A stretch of 64,000 nt of DNA, from contig JAUNHA010000001.1 of NCBI GenBank assembly GCA_030524135.1, positions 20,814 to 84,813 on the forward strand, read 5' to 3'. A program made the translations under genes and the position numbers. Below are positions 27,275 to 37,700 of the stretch, in pieces. This DNA comes from Eubacteriales bacterium. GTDB taxonomy: Bacteria > Bacillota > Clostridia > Lachnospirales > Lachnospiraceae. Under the pieces are notes generated by a model. The model made no database searches. It was given only the letters and a program-made list of their open reading frames with translations, and had not been told where the DNA came from. Every line of letters starts with the position of its first letter. Position 1 is the first letter of the stretch.

Positions 27275-28060
27275 ATGCTTGAGCAGAATACGATAAAACC
27301 GTTGTATGAGCAGCTTATGGATGCGATACGCGGGGATATCGACAGGGAAGTCTATAAGCCTGGGGACAGACTTCCGACAGAAACCGAACTGGAAAAAATC
27401 TACAGCGTCAGCCGGATTACAGTGCGGCGTGCCGTGAAAGAACTTTGTGACCGTAAAATTCTGATCAAAAAACAGGGAAAAGGTACCTTTGTTCTCGGCA
27501 ATGGCATCCGGTCACGAATTGACAATGAGATCGGAGGCTTCCATGATGCTGCGCAGAGCGTTGAAAAAAGTACGACCCAACGCCTGATTTTTATGGAAAC
27601 AGTACCTGCGGATGCCAAAATGAGGGAATATCTGAAACTCCCGGCAAAAGGACGCGTCATCGTGATCAAGCGGGTTATGTGTGCGGATGATGTTCCGATG
27701 CAAATCGATACCTGTTATGTCTCGGAAGAGCGTTTTCCAAAGCTAAGGGACTATCTTGTCGGTAACTTTTCTCTGTATCATGTATTTCGGGAGAATTATG
27801 GCATTTTCCTTGACAAAGCAGATCGTGTGATCAAAGTGAGGAAAGCTACTGCGGAAGAGGCGGGATACCTTGAATGTAAAGACGGGGATCCGGTATTTGA
27901 TATCTTTAAGCTCGTTTTGGATGAGAAAGGCGTTCCGGTTCATTTCTCCATCAGCATTCTGGACGGTAAAAAGACTTCTTATATTATTTCCTCGGATATG
28001 GGGAATATGGTACGCGTAAAGAGCGGGAAGAAGACGGAAAGCCTTGTCTTCAGGACCTGA
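27275..28060 (+). CDS. frlR: GntR-family (HutC/UTRA) transcriptional regulator, FrlR-like
   Basis: This 261-residue repressor has an N-terminal winged helix (about residues 5-70; PLYEQLMDAIRGDI, PTETELEKIYSVSRITVRRA) and a C-terminal UTRA effector-binding domain (about 95-245). AAGGAGGG fits the ATG at 27275; a GTG at 27257 is an unlikely start. It is the last gene of the operon, and UTRA domains bind phosphosugars or amino sugars. The two palindromes at 21394-21430 are the likely targets. It closes the cluster before the terminator. Confidence 0.85.
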   Translation: MLEQNTIKPLYEQLMDAIRGDIDREVYKPGDRLPTETELEKIYSVSRITVRRAVKELCDRKILIKKQGKGTFVLGNGIRSRIDNEIGGFHDAAQSVEKSTTQRLIFMETVPADAKMREYLKLPAKGRVIVIKRVMCADDVPMQIDTCYVSEERFPKLRDYLVGNFSLYHVFRENYGIFLDKADRVIKVRKATAEEAGYLECKDGDPVFDIFKLVLDEKGVPVHFSISILDGKKTSYIISSDMGNMVRVKSGKKTESLVFRT

Positions 28061-28125
28061 GAATATGACAGTGCTTCGGCAGAACCGGATTAAGTGCTGG
28101 CTTTAACAGAAAGAAAAATATAAAT

Positions 28126-28167
28126 GCGTTTTTGAAACGGGGCAGCCGTTTTGAAAACGCGTTTTTT
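28126..28167 (+). terminator. Intrinsic terminator of the frl operon
   Basis: A 15-bp stem (GCGTTTTTGAAACGG with CCGTTTTGAAAACGC, two G-U pairs, GGCAG loop) is followed by GTTTTTTG. Confidence 0.9.
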
Positions 28168-28188
28168 GTGGAAAAAGAAACCTGCCTA

Positions 28189-28197
28189 TGCTATAAT
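28189..28197 (+). promoter_or_regulatory. Extended -10 promoter of the pyrH cluster
   Basis: TGCTATAAT (extended -10) lies about 60 bases before pyrH, after the frl terminator. No good -35 is seen. The leader then forms CGGACTTC/GAAGTCCG (28214-28235), a stem just before the ribosome binding site. Confidence 0.6.
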
Positions 28198-28253
28198 GAC
28201 TGACATAGACAGGCGGACTTCGGGGAAGAAGTCCGGGCTTTGGAGGACAGACT

Positions 28254-28961
28254 ATGGAAAAACACAGACGCGTGATGCTGAAGCTCTCCGGCGAGGCGCT
28301 TGCGGGCGAAAAGCATACGGGTTTTGACGAAGAAACCGTAAGAAGCGTAGCGCGCGAGGTAAAGGGCGCGTATGACGAGGGCGTTGAGATCGCCGTTGTG
28401 ATAGGCGGGGGAAACTTCTGGAGAGGACGCAGCAGCAAAGCGTTTGACCGCGTAAAGGCAGATCAGATCGGGATGCTTGCCACGGTCATGAATTGTATTT
28501 ATGTATCGGAGATATTCCGCGGCGAAGGAATGAGGACCCGTATTTTCGGTGCGTTTGAAATACCGGGGATCATGCCGGTATTTGAGAAGGATGCTGTAAT
28601 GGAGGCGCTTTCCTGCGGCGAAGTAGTATTCTTTGCAGGCGGCACCGGACATCCGTATTTCAGCACGGACAGCGGAATTGCATTAAGGGCGATCGAGATC
28701 GAGGCTGACAGCATACTGCTTGCAAAGGCAGTCGACGGCGTATATGACAGCGACCCGGCGAAGAACCCGGCGGCAAAAAAATATGACAGATTAAGTATTT
28801 CGGAAGTGGTTGAGAAAAAGCTTCAGGTGATCGATCTTACCGCCAGCATTCTCTGCATGGAAAATCATATGCCGCTTGCGGTATTTTCACTGAATGAGCC
28901 CGGAGCCATCACGGATGCGCTGAACGGAAAAATTAACGGAACGGTCATCACGGCCGATTGA
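28254..28961 (+). CDS. pyrH: Uridylate kinase PyrH
   Basis: PyrH phosphorylates UMP to UDP with ATP, an essential step toward UTP and CTP. The 235-residue bacterial-type UMP kinase has KLSGEALAG at the start, VIGGGNFWRG and GTGHPYFSTDS, and the hexameric-family C-terminus. RBS TTGGAGGAC. It is the first gene of a conserved cluster; the usual preceding rpsB-tsf are replaced here by the frl operon. Confidence 0.97.
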   Translation: MEKHRRVMLKLSGEALAGEKHTGFDEETVRSVAREVKGAYDEGVEIAVVIGGGNFWRGRSSKAFDRVKADQIGMLATVMNCIYVSEIFRGEGMRTRIFGAFEIPGIMPVFEKDAVMEALSCGEVVFFAGGTGHPYFSTDSGIALRAIEIEADSILLAKAVDGVYDSDPAKNPAAKKYDRLSISEVVEKKLQVIDLTASILCMENHMPLAVFSLNEPGAITDALNGKINGTVITAD

Positions 28962-28975
28962 TAAAGGAGAGGGTT

Positions 28976-29530
28976 ATGACAGAAGAATTAAAGAAATTTG
29001 AAGAGAAGATGCAGAAGACTTACGACAATCTCTGCGAGGAATTTGCGGGAATCCGTGCCGGCCGTGCAAATCCGCATGTGCTTGACAAGATCCGCGTGGA
29101 TTATTATGGTACACCGACACCGCTTCAGCAGGTAGGAAATATTTCCGTTCCCGAGGCACGCATTATTATGATCCAGCCATGGGAAAAGAGCCTGATCAAG
29201 GAGATCGAAAAGGCGATCAATATGTCTGATCTCGGCATCAATCCGACCTCCGACGGCAGCACGATCCGTCTTGTATTCCCGGAGCTTAACGAGGAGCGCC
29301 GTAAGGATCTCGCAAAGCAGATCAAGAAATACGGCGAGGAGGCAAAGGTCGCGATCCGCAATATCCGCCGCGATGCGAACGACACCGTTAAAAAGATGGA
29401 AAAAGCCGGAGAGATGACAGAGGATGACGTAAAGAATGCCGATAAGGACATTCAGAAGATCACGGACAAGGCAATCCAGGATATCGACAAGGCGGTTGAA
29501 TCAAAAACAAAGGATATCATGACGGTATAA
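28976..29530 (+). CDS. frr: Ribosome recycling factor Frr
   Basis: Frr frees ribosomes from mRNA after termination together with EF-G. The 184-residue protein matches the family throughout: GIRAGRANP, VDYYGTPTPL, and a coiled-coil C-terminal half ending in KTKDIMTV. The ATG at 28976 follows AAAGGAGAGGG; the upstream start at 28958 overlaps pyrH and lacks a ribosome binding site. Confidence 0.97.
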   Translation: MTEELKKFEEKMQKTYDNLCEEFAGIRAGRANPHVLDKIRVDYYGTPTPLQQVGNISVPEARIIMIQPWEKSLIKEIEKAINMSDLGINPTSDGSTIRLVFPELNEERRKDLAKQIKKYGEEAKVAIRNIRRDANDTVKKMEKAGEMTEDDVKNADKDIQKITDKAIQDIDKAVESKTKDIMTV

Positions 29531-29556
29531 GACAGGTTGTTTTACAGGTTAGAAAC

Positions 29557-29594
29557 GGGGGCGTGCAGCCGGTGAAAAACGGCAGTACGCACCC
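29557..29594 (+). promoter_or_regulatory. Intercistronic stem-loop between frr and uppS
   Basis: GCGTGCAGCCG-type and CGGCAGTACGC-type arms fold with a short GGGG/CCC extension and an A-rich loop, right before the uppS ribosome binding site. No U-tract follows, so it is more likely an mRNA-stability or translation element than a terminator. Confidence 0.5.
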
Positions 29595-29618
29595 TGCTTG
29601 TGTTATGGAGGAATTCTT

Positions 29619-30347
29619 TTGAACGATACTGATTTATCAAAGCTGCAGATCCCGGAGCACGTTGCGATCATTATGGACGGCAACGGGCGCTGGGCAAAGA
29701 AAAGAGGGCTGCCGCGCACCTTCGGCCATAAAGAAGGCTGCAAAACTGTCGAGCAGACGGTTGAGGATGCTGCCAGATTAGGGATCCGCTATCTGACAGT
29801 TTACGCGTTTTCCACGGAAAACTGGAAGCGTTCGGAGGAGGAAGTCGGCGCGCTGATGCAGCTGTTCCGCTATTATATGGTGAGACTCTTGGATGTTGCC
29901 ACGAAAAACAATGTTCGTGTCAAAATGATCGGAGACAGGCGGCGCTTCCCCGAGGATATCAGGAAGGGCATTGAAAAGCTTGAGGATCAGACGGCGGAGG
30001 CGACCGGACTTACGTTTGTGATTGCGGTCAACTATGGCGGACGGGATGAACTGAGGCGCGCGGCGCTTGCCTTTGCGCAGGATGTGAAGGACGGGAAAAG
30101 AGAGGCGGATGAGGCTTCTTTTACCGAGGCCGATCTTGCGGGATATCTGGACACTTCGTTCATGCCGGATCCGGATCTTCTGATCCGTACCTCCGGTGAG
30201 CTTCGCCTCAGCAATTTTCTTCTGTGGCAGTGCGCTTATTCGGAGATCGTCGTTACTGACGTGCTCTGGCCGGATTTTAACCGGGATGTGCTGATTGATG
30301 CGATCGCGCAGTTTAATCAGAGAAGCAGAAGGTACGGAGGTGTCTGA
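29619..30347 (+). CDS. uppS: Isoprenyl transferase (undecaprenyl diphosphate synthase) UppS, TTG start
   Basis: UppS extends farnesyl diphosphate to C55 with isopentenyl diphosphate for the cell-wall lipid carrier. The 242-residue protein has IIMDGNGRWAKKRG, FGHKEG, STENWKRS and DLLIRTSGELRLSNFLLWQ, all diagnostic. The start is a TTG at 29619-29621, seven bases after TATGGAGGAA, the only well-placed site; no ATG is in frame near it. Its stop overlaps the cdsA ATG. Confidence 0.96.
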   Translation: MNDTDLSKLQIPEHVAIIMDGNGRWAKKRGLPRTFGHKEGCKTVEQTVEDAARLGIRYLTVYAFSTENWKRSEEEVGALMQLFRYYMVRLLDVATKNNVRVKMIGDRRRFPEDIRKGIEKLEDQTAEATGLTFVIAVNYGGRDELRRAALAFAQDVKDGKREADEASFTEADLAGYLDTSFMPDPDLLIRTSGELRLSNFLLWQCAYSEIVVTDVLWPDFNRDVLIDAIAQFNQRSRRYGGV

Positions 30348-31156
30348 TGTTCTGGAAGAGACTTGCAAGCGGTATCGTGCTTGTAATCCTTGCAATTATT
30401 CTGGTCGGCATGGGCGGGGTTCCCCTGCTGTTTACGGTGATGCTCATCTCCCTGATCGGCCAGCATGAGCTTTACCGTGCGCTTTCGATCGACCATAAAT
30501 CCATAGCCGGGATCGGCTATGCGGCGACGGTCATTTACTATATGCTGGTCCTGTTTGAGGGGCGCGCTTATATGACGGCGATGATCGTAGGCGCCCTGAT
30601 GGTGTTTATGACGGCTTATGTAGCCACCTTTCCGGAGTATAAGACGGAGGAGATCACGGCCGCGTTTTTCGGGGTCTGCTATGTCTCTGTCATGATGAGT
30701 TATCTGTATCTGACAAGACATCTGCCGGACGGTAAATATCTTGTCTGGCTTATCTTCTTAAGCTCCTGGGGCTGTGATACGCTTGCATATTGTACGGGCA
30801 TGCTGTTCGGACGTCATAAGATGGTGCCGAAGCTGAGCCCGAAAAAGACCTGGGAGGGGGCTGTCGGCGGCGTGATCGGCGCTTCGCTTCTCGGTCTTCT
30901 GTTCGGCTCTGTTCTGAGTCCGCATATGGCGGAGATCCAGCGACCAGCTATGGTCTGCGCGTTTGCCTGTGGTGTTGGCGCCCTGATCTCCATGATCGGG
31001 GACCTTGCTGCATCAGCGATCAAGCGCAATCATGACATCAAGGATTTCGGCACGATCATTCCCGGACACGGCGGCATCCTTGACCGCTTCGATTCGCTTT
31101 TATTTACAGCACCGGCGATTTATTATGCGATTCAGCTGATGAATGATTTTACCTGA
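30347..31156 (+). CDS. cdsA: Phosphatidate cytidylyltransferase CdsA
   Basis: CdsA makes CDP-diacylglycerol from phosphatidic acid and CTP in the membrane. The 269-residue polytopic protein ends in the family signature: KLSPKKTWEGAVGG, then KDFGTIIPGHGGILDRFDS. Six or more membrane helices are visible. It overlaps uppS by one base, so both are co-translated. Length is normal. Confidence 0.96.
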   Translation: MFWKRLASGIVLVILAIILVGMGGVPLLFTVMLISLIGQHELYRALSIDHKSIAGIGYAATVIYYMLVLFEGRAYMTAMIVGALMVFMTAYVATFPEYKTEEITAAFFGVCYVSVMMSYLYLTRHLPDGKYLVWLIFLSSWGCDTLAYCTGMLFGRHKMVPKLSPKKTWEGAVGGVIGASLLGLLFGSVLSPHMAEIQRPAMVCAFACGVGALISMIGDLAASAIKRNHDIKDFGTIIPGHGGILDRFDSLLFTAPAIYYAIQLMNDFT

Positions 31157-31183
31157 TGATTGTATGAAAGAGGGGCATGAATA

Positions 31184-32386
31184 ATGATTTCCAGAATGCT
31201 TTCAATTCTCGGCAGTACGGGTTCGATCGGAACACAGACGCTTCAGCTTGTGGACCTCGATCCTTCGCTTTCCGTGGCGGCGCTTGCCGCCTGTTCGAAT
31301 GTGGAACTGCTTTTGGAACAGATCAGAAAATATCAGCCGAAGCTGGTATGCGTCTATCGTGAGGAAAAAGCAGAGGAGTTAAAAAAGCTGCTCCCGGGGA
31401 TATCCGGCAGCATTTCTTCTGCTGGCGGAACGTATGATCCTGCAAGGGACTGCAAAGTCGTAAGCGGGATGGAAGGACTTATTGAGGCAGCCTGTTTTCC
31501 GGATGCGGATACCGTTGTGGTTTCTGTTGTCGGCATGATCGGCATACAGCCTACGATCGCAGCCATCCGTGCAAAAAAGAAGATCGCGCTTGCAAACAAG
31601 GAAACGCTTGTCTGTGCAGGACATCTGATCATGCCGCTTGTAAAGGAATGCGGCGCCGAGCTTCTTCCGGTGGATTCAGAGCACAGTGCGATCTTTCAGT
31701 GTCTCGTGGGAGAGCCGGAGGCGGCAGTCGAAAAGCTTCTGCTCACAGCCTCAGGCGGACCATTCCGCGGCTACACGAAGGAACAGCTTCAGAATATCCG
31801 GCCGGAGGATGCGCTGAAGCATCCGAACTGGAGCATGGGCGCGAAGATTACGATCGATTCTTCAACGATGATCAACAAGGCGCTTGAAGTGATGGAGGCA
31901 CATCACCTTTTTCAGGTGCCGATCGACAAAATCGAGGTCGTCATCCAGCCGCAGTCGATCATCCACAGCATGGTGCAGTTCTGTGACGGGGCCGTCAAAG
32001 CGCAGCTTGGCGTGCCGAGCATGCTGATTCCGATTGAATACGCGTTGTATGCCCCTGACAGACGCGCGCTTCCTGCGGAGGAAAAGCTTGATTTCAAAAA
32101 GCTTACGGGCATCAGCTTTTCCGTACCGGATCTTGAGGTTTTCCGGGGGCTGTATCTTGGGATCGAGGCCGGAAAGCGCGGCGGGACGATGCCGACGGTA
32201 TTCAATGCTGCAAACGAAGAAGCGGTCGCTGCATTTCTAGCGGGGAAGATTCGCTATCCCGCTATTCCGGAGAGCATTGAGGCAGCAATGAAAGCGCATA
32301 CTGTGACGGAAAATCCGGATGTTGAGGAGATCTTGTCGGCAGAACGTGATGCAAGAGCATTCGTCAGGGATTACTGCGCATTGTAG
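31184..32386 (+). CDS. dxr: 1-deoxy-D-xylulose 5-phosphate reductoisomerase Dxr
   Basis: Dxr converts DXP to MEP with NADPH, the committed step of the non-mevalonate isoprenoid pathway. The 400-residue protein has the NADPH-binding GSTGSIG at the N-terminus, ANKETLV, the metal and substrate motif PVDSEHSAIFQ, and NPQSIIHS-like PQSIIHSMVQF. RBS AAGAGGGG. The MEP enzyme IspG is encoded two genes downstream. Confidence 0.97.
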   Translation: MISRMLSILGSTGSIGTQTLQLVDLDPSLSVAALAACSNVELLLEQIRKYQPKLVCVYREEKAEELKKLLPGISGSISSAGGTYDPARDCKVVSGMEGLIEAACFPDADTVVVSVVGMIGIQPTIAAIRAKKKIALANKETLVCAGHLIMPLVKECGAELLPVDSEHSAIFQCLVGEPEAAVEKLLLTASGGPFRGYTKEQLQNIRPEDALKHPNWSMGAKITIDSSTMINKALEVMEAHHLFQVPIDKIEVVIQPQSIIHSMVQFCDGAVKAQLGVPSMLIPIEYALYAPDRRALPAEEKLDFKKLTGISFSVPDLEVFRGLYLGIEAGKRGGTMPTVFNAANEEAVAAFLAGKIRYPAIPESIEAAMKAHTVTENPDVEEILSAERDARAFVRDYCAL

Positions 32387-32465
32387 GAATGGTATCCTTG
32401 CAGAAAGAGCTTCATTGGGGGATGAAGGAAGATGAAGAAGCGGAAATAATGAGGTTGTTACCTGA

Positions 32466-33632
32466 ATGAGTTTACTGATATCGATCATAGCGCTCGGTTT
32501 TATTATATTTTTTCATGAGCTGGGTCACTTTCTTCTGGCAAAGCGCATGGGCGTGGGGGTTGTTGAGTTTGCGCTCGGCATGGGACCGCGCCTTATTTCG
32601 CGTGTATATGGAAAAACGCGTTATTCGCTCCGCGCCCTTCCGTTCGGCGGATCCTGTATGATGGTGGGTGAAGAATCTGAGGAAAACGGGCATTTTGAGG
32701 AAGAAGACAGGGAGGATGCGGACGCAGCGCTCTCTAAAAGAGAACAGACCGCGCTTTCCCGCGGAGAAGGGTATCTTCTTGACGGAAGATTTTACAGGAC
32801 GGAAGAGTCGTTCTTGTCAAAGGCTGCCTGGAAGCGCTTTCTGATCATAGCAGCCGGACCGGTATTCAATTTTATACTGGCACTTTTCCTTTCGATCATC
32901 ATTACGCAGCAGGTCGGTTATGACCGCCCGGTCGTGCTTTCCGCGGAGGCAGGCATGCCGGCGGCGGAAAGCGGTATTTCCGCTGGGGATACCATCCTTT
33001 CCATCAATGGAGAAAAGGTGACCGTATACAGGGATATTCAGCTCTTTCTTCTGGCAAACCAGAGGGAAATGCAGAACGGAATGCCGGTGACGCTTCGTTA
33101 CCGCACTTCCGGCGGAGAGGAAAGGACGGCGGCGATACAGCCGGTTTTTGCGGATGACACGCAGTCATACCGTATGGGGCTTACGTTTAACGGAGCTTAT
33201 TCTCCTGCGGAAAGCTGGCAGGAGGTACTCAGGTATGGCGCCTATAATGTGGAATTCTGCATCAAATCCACGGTTAAGTCTCTGGAGATGCTCGTGTCGG
33301 GCAAGGTACACAGAGATGATCTGATGGGACCGGTGCGCATGGTCGCCACGATGGACAGCACGGTGGAAACGGCATCGCAATACGGGCTGTGGACCACGGT
33401 GATGAGCCTGTTTGATCTGATCATTCTGATCTCCGCGTCGCTTGGGGCAATGAACCTGCTTCCGTTTCCGGCGCTCGACGGCGGTCAGCTCGTTTTTATC
33501 GTGATCGAAATGATCTCAGGGCGTCCTGTGCCGCGGGAACTTGTCGCACGCATCAATATGGCAGGTATGCTGCTGCTTCTGATGCTGATGGTATTTGTAC
33601 TGTTTAATGATATTACATTTATTTTGAAATGA
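32466..33632 (+). CDS. rseP: RIP metalloprotease RseP (site-2 protease)
   Basis: An intramembrane zinc protease of 388 residues that cleaves membrane-bound anti-sigma factors and signal-peptide remnants. HELGH with the two zinc His and the catalytic Glu is at residues 17-21, the third ligand is in NLLPFPALDGGQL near the end, and a PDZ domain spans about 160-245. The charged insert at about 70-110 is somewhat long. GAGGTTG precedes the ATG. Confidence 0.95.
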   Translation: MSLLISIIALGFIIFFHELGHFLLAKRMGVGVVEFALGMGPRLISRVYGKTRYSLRALPFGGSCMMVGEESEENGHFEEEDREDADAALSKREQTALSRGEGYLLDGRFYRTEESFLSKAAWKRFLIIAAGPVFNFILALFLSIIITQQVGYDRPVVLSAEAGMPAAESGISAGDTILSINGEKVTVYRDIQLFLLANQREMQNGMPVTLRYRTSGGEERTAAIQPVFADDTQSYRMGLTFNGAYSPAESWQEVLRYGAYNVEFCIKSTVKSLEMLVSGKVHRDDLMGPVRMVATMDSTVETASQYGLWTTVMSLFDLIILISASLGAMNLLPFPALDGGQLVFIVIEMISGRPVPRELVARINMAGMLLLLMLMVFVLFNDITFILK

Positions 33633-33654
33633 TCGTAAAGCTGGGGGACATAAA

Positions 33655-34722
33655 ATGGACAGAATGAAGACCAGAGAAATAAAAATAGGAAATGTCGCGA
33701 TCGGTGCAGACAATCCGATCGCGATTCAGTCCATGTGCAATACCAGAACTTCGGATATAGACGCTACGGCTGAGCAGATCAGACGTCTTTTTGAAGCGGG
33801 CTGTGAAATCGTGCGCGTTGCGATCCCGGATATGAAAGCGGCGGAGGCGATCCCGGGGATCAGGGAGAGGATTTCGATTCCGCTTGTAGGCGATATTCAT
33901 TTCGACTACCGCCTTGCGCTCCGTGCGATCGAAAACGGCATTGATAAGATCCGCATCAATCCGGGCAACATCGGCGGAGAGGACAGGCTCGCGAAAGTCG
34001 TGGAGGCTGCGGCAGCCCGCGGCATTCCGATCCGCGTCGGCGTAAACTCCGGCTCTCTTGAAAAAGAACTGATTGAAAAGTACGGCGGGCATGTCACGGC
34101 GGAGGGACTTGTGGAATCGGCGCTTTCAAAGGCAGCGATGATATCCGCAATGGACTATCATAATATCGTGATCAGTATTAAGTCCTCCGATGTCCGCATG
34201 TGCGTGCGCGCACATGAGCTTATCCGCGACAGGACGGATTATCCGCTGCATGTAGGCATCACGGAAGCCGGAACCGTTTGGGCGGGCAACATAAAATCCT
34301 CCGTGGGGCTTGGAATCATTTTGCATGAGGGGATCGGAGATACCATACGCGTATCTCTCACAGGTGATCCTGTTGAGGAGATAAAAACGGCAAAGCAGAT
34401 TCTTACGACTCTGGGACTTAGAAAGGGCGGCATCGAGGTCGTAAGCTGCCCGACCTGCGGCAGGACGAGCATCGATCTGATCTCGCTTGCGGACAGGGTA
34501 AACGAGCTTTGCCAGAGAAAAGAATATGAGAACCTTTCCTTCAAGGTGGCCTGCATGGGCTGCGTTGTAAACGGACCGGGAGAAGCCAAAGAGGCGGAGC
34601 TCGGGATCTGCGGCGGAAAGGGACTTGGAATCATCATCAAGCACGGAGAGATCCTGAAAAAAGTGCCTGAGGCGGAGCTGCTTCAGGCCTTTAAGGCAGA
34701 ACTCGATCAGTATCTGAAATAA
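33655..34722 (+). CDS. ispG: 4-hydroxy-3-methylbut-2-enyl diphosphate synthase IspG
   Basis: IspG (GcpE) reduces MEcPP to HMBPP with a [4Fe-4S] cluster. The 355-residue protein has IQSMCNTRT at the start of the TIM barrel and the cluster cysteines in SCPTCGR and ACMGCVVNGPGEA near the C-terminus. It is of the short bacterial type. It is followed closely by polC. The RBS is a plain GGGGGAC. Confidence 0.97.
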   Translation: MDRMKTREIKIGNVAIGADNPIAIQSMCNTRTSDIDATAEQIRRLFEAGCEIVRVAIPDMKAAEAIPGIRERISIPLVGDIHFDYRLALRAIENGIDKIRINPGNIGGEDRLAKVVEAAAARGIPIRVGVNSGSLEKELIEKYGGHVTAEGLVESALSKAAMISAMDYHNIVISIKSSDVRMCVRAHELIRDRTDYPLHVGITEAGTVWAGNIKSSVGLGIILHEGIGDTIRVSLTGDPVEEIKTAKQILTTLGLRKGGIEVVSCPTCGRTSIDLISLADRVNELCQRKEYENLSFKVACMGCVVNGPGEAKEAELGICGGKGLGIIIKHGEILKKVPEAELLQAFKAELDQYLK

Positions 34723-34730
34723 GGTGGAAC

Positions 34731-37700
34731 ATGACCGGTAGATTTCTTGAAGTTTTTGATCAGTTAAATATTGATCCTGAGTATGCGGGGCTTCTGTCCG
34801 GCGCTGAGGTCGTTAAGATCATACTGGGCGCGGACAGACGCTCCCTTACGATCTATATACGCTCCTCCCGCCTTCTCCCGCGCGAGGCTGTGACGGCGGC
34901 AGAAAATGCGATCCGGGAAAAGGTGTTTGACAATAAGGATATTGCTGTACTGCTTGTGGATACGGCGGCGCACCCGATGGAAACTGCTGCCGGCAGAAGC
35001 GTTGAACCGGGGAGAACCGGTTCTTCGGGAGGCGGCGCCCAGGGCGGAAACGGAGGCGGGCAGGGCGGTGCTTCCGCAGTGCAGAAGCCGGCAGCAAAGC
35101 CGGGCCAGCAGGGATATAAGCGTACCGTAAACCAGTGGACGCCCAAACAGGATAAAAAATCCGATAATCCTGATGTGGTCTACGGATACGATTTTAAGGG
35201 AGAGCCGCTTAAGATCAAAACCCTTGAAGAGGGCATGGGCGGCGTGATCATCACAGGCTTTATTTTCGGCACCGAGCTGATCAAGACGAGGAACGGAAAG
35301 TTTATCATCCGCTTTAATATTTCGGACAAGACGGATTCGATCTCCTGCAGGCTGTTCTGTGAGGAAAATGAGGCGAATGAGCTCGAAGGCGTGCTCAAAC
35401 CCGGAAAATGGTTTGCGCTAAACGGAGAAGTGACGCCGCCGGACGGACGCTTCAACACGGAGCTGACGATCGGACGCATAAAGGGAATCAAGAAGTGGAA
35501 GGACAGCGCCGAGGCCCGGATGGACAGGATGCCCGAGGGCGAAAAGCGTATCGAACTGCATCTTCATACGAAGATGAGCGATATGGACGGCATCGGGGAT
35601 GTCGGGGCTTATATCAAACGCGCGGTGGACTGGGGATGGGAGGCGCTTGCGATCACCGATCACAACAGCGTGCAGATATTCCCGACAGCATCGCATTCCA
35701 TTCCGAAGGGCAGCAATCTGAAGCTGATTCTCGGCGTGGAAGGCCGTATGGCGGACGATACGGAAAAATGCGTGATCAGGCCTGCGGGACAGACCTTAAG
35801 AGATCCTTTTGTCGTGTTTGATATCGAGACGACCGGATTTTCACCGCTTAAAAATAAGATCATCGAGATCGGCGCGGTGCGGATCGAGGACGGAAGAATT
35901 ACGGATCGGTTTTCCCAGTTTGTGGATCCGGAGGAAGCGATTCCCTATGATATTCAGAAGCTTACGAGTATCACCGACCGGGATGTTGCAGGACAGGGAA
36001 CCTATGAGCGCTGGATTCCGGAGTTTTTAAAATTCTGCGAGGGTGCAGTCATTGTCGCGCATAATGCCAGATTCGATACGACCTTTATCGGACACTTTGC
36101 AGGCCTTCTGGGACTTCCGTACAATCCGACGATCATCGATACGGTAGGCCTTTCGAGGATGCTTCTTCCAAAGCTCGGACGCTATAAGCTCGATACGGTC
36201 GCGAAAGAGCTTGGCATATCGCTCGAGAACCATCACCGGGCGGTGGACGATGCGGAGGCGACGGCAGGTATTTTCCTGAAACTCTGCGGACGCATGGAGG
36301 AGCAGGGAATTACGGATCTTGATACGCTCTGCGAGCGGGAGATCGCGGACGAGACGCTGATCAAAAAGCTCCCGCTTAAGCATGTGACGATTCTTGCGAA
36401 AAATGATCTCGGAAGAACGAATCTCTACAGGCTGCTTTCAGCCGCACATGTGGATTATTTCCATGGACAGGCGCGTATGCCGAAGAGCCTTCTCGGAAAG
36501 CTCCGGGACGGCCTTCTGATCGGTTCCGGCTGTCAGAGCGGAGAGCTCTATGACGCGCTTCTGCGCGGTGTGTCCGACAGGGAGGCAGAGCGGATCGCTT
36601 CCTTTTATGACTATCTGGAGATCCTGCCGCCGGACAATCTGATGTATATGACGCTCGATGAGAAATCGACCGTTAAGACGAGAGAGGATATCCTAGAGAT
36701 AAACGCGCGGATTCTCGCGCTTGGAGAACGGCTCGCAAAGCCTGTCTGCGCGGTCGGAGACGTGCATTTTCCGGAAGAGGAGGATGCGATCTACCGTCAG
36801 ATTATCAAATATTTTGACAAGAGCACACATTTTATGGAATCGCCTCAATGGGCTGCGCCCGTATATTTTCGGACGACGGAAGAAATGCTGCATCAGTTCC
36901 GGGATCTCGGGAAGGAGACTGCTTACCGCATCGTCGTGGAAAATCCGAAGCGAATCGCGAGGATGTGTGAACGCATTGCTCCCGTGCGCCCTGATAAGTG
37001 TCCGCCCGTTATTGAGAATTCGGACGAGACCTTAAGACAGATCTGCAACGATAAGGCGCATGAGATGTACGGGCCGGAGCTTCCGGACGAAGTGAGCGTA
37101 CGGCTTAACAAGGAACTGGATTCCATTATTTCAAACGGCTATTCTGTTATGTACATCATTGCGCAGAAGCTTGTGTGGGATTCCAATGACCACGGCTATC
37201 TGGTCGGTTCCAGAGGCTCCGTCGGCTCCTCGCTCGTTGCGACGATGGCCGGTATTTCCGAGGTAAATCCGCTCCCGCCGCATTACCGCTGTCCGAAGTG
37301 CCATTATGTGGATTTTCACAGCGATACCGTAAAAGAATATGCGGATAAGGCGGGCTGTGATATGCCGGATGCGGTATGTCCGGTCTGCGGGGAAAATCTG
37401 ATCAAGGATGGGTTTGATATTCCGTTTGAGACCTTCCTCGGGTTTAAGGGAGATAAGGAGCCTGATATCGATCTTAATTTTGCGGGTGATTATCAGGCGA
37501 AGGCGCATGCCTATACGGAGGTCATCTTCGGAAAGGGGCAGACCTATAAGGCCGGCACGATCGGTACGGTCCAGGATAAGACGGCCTATGGCTATGTGCT
37601 GCGCTATAATGAGGAACACGGCGTTGTCGGGATGAGGCGCGCCGAGATTGAGCGTATCGCGATGGGCTGCACGGAGGTACGGCGTACGACCGGACAGCAT

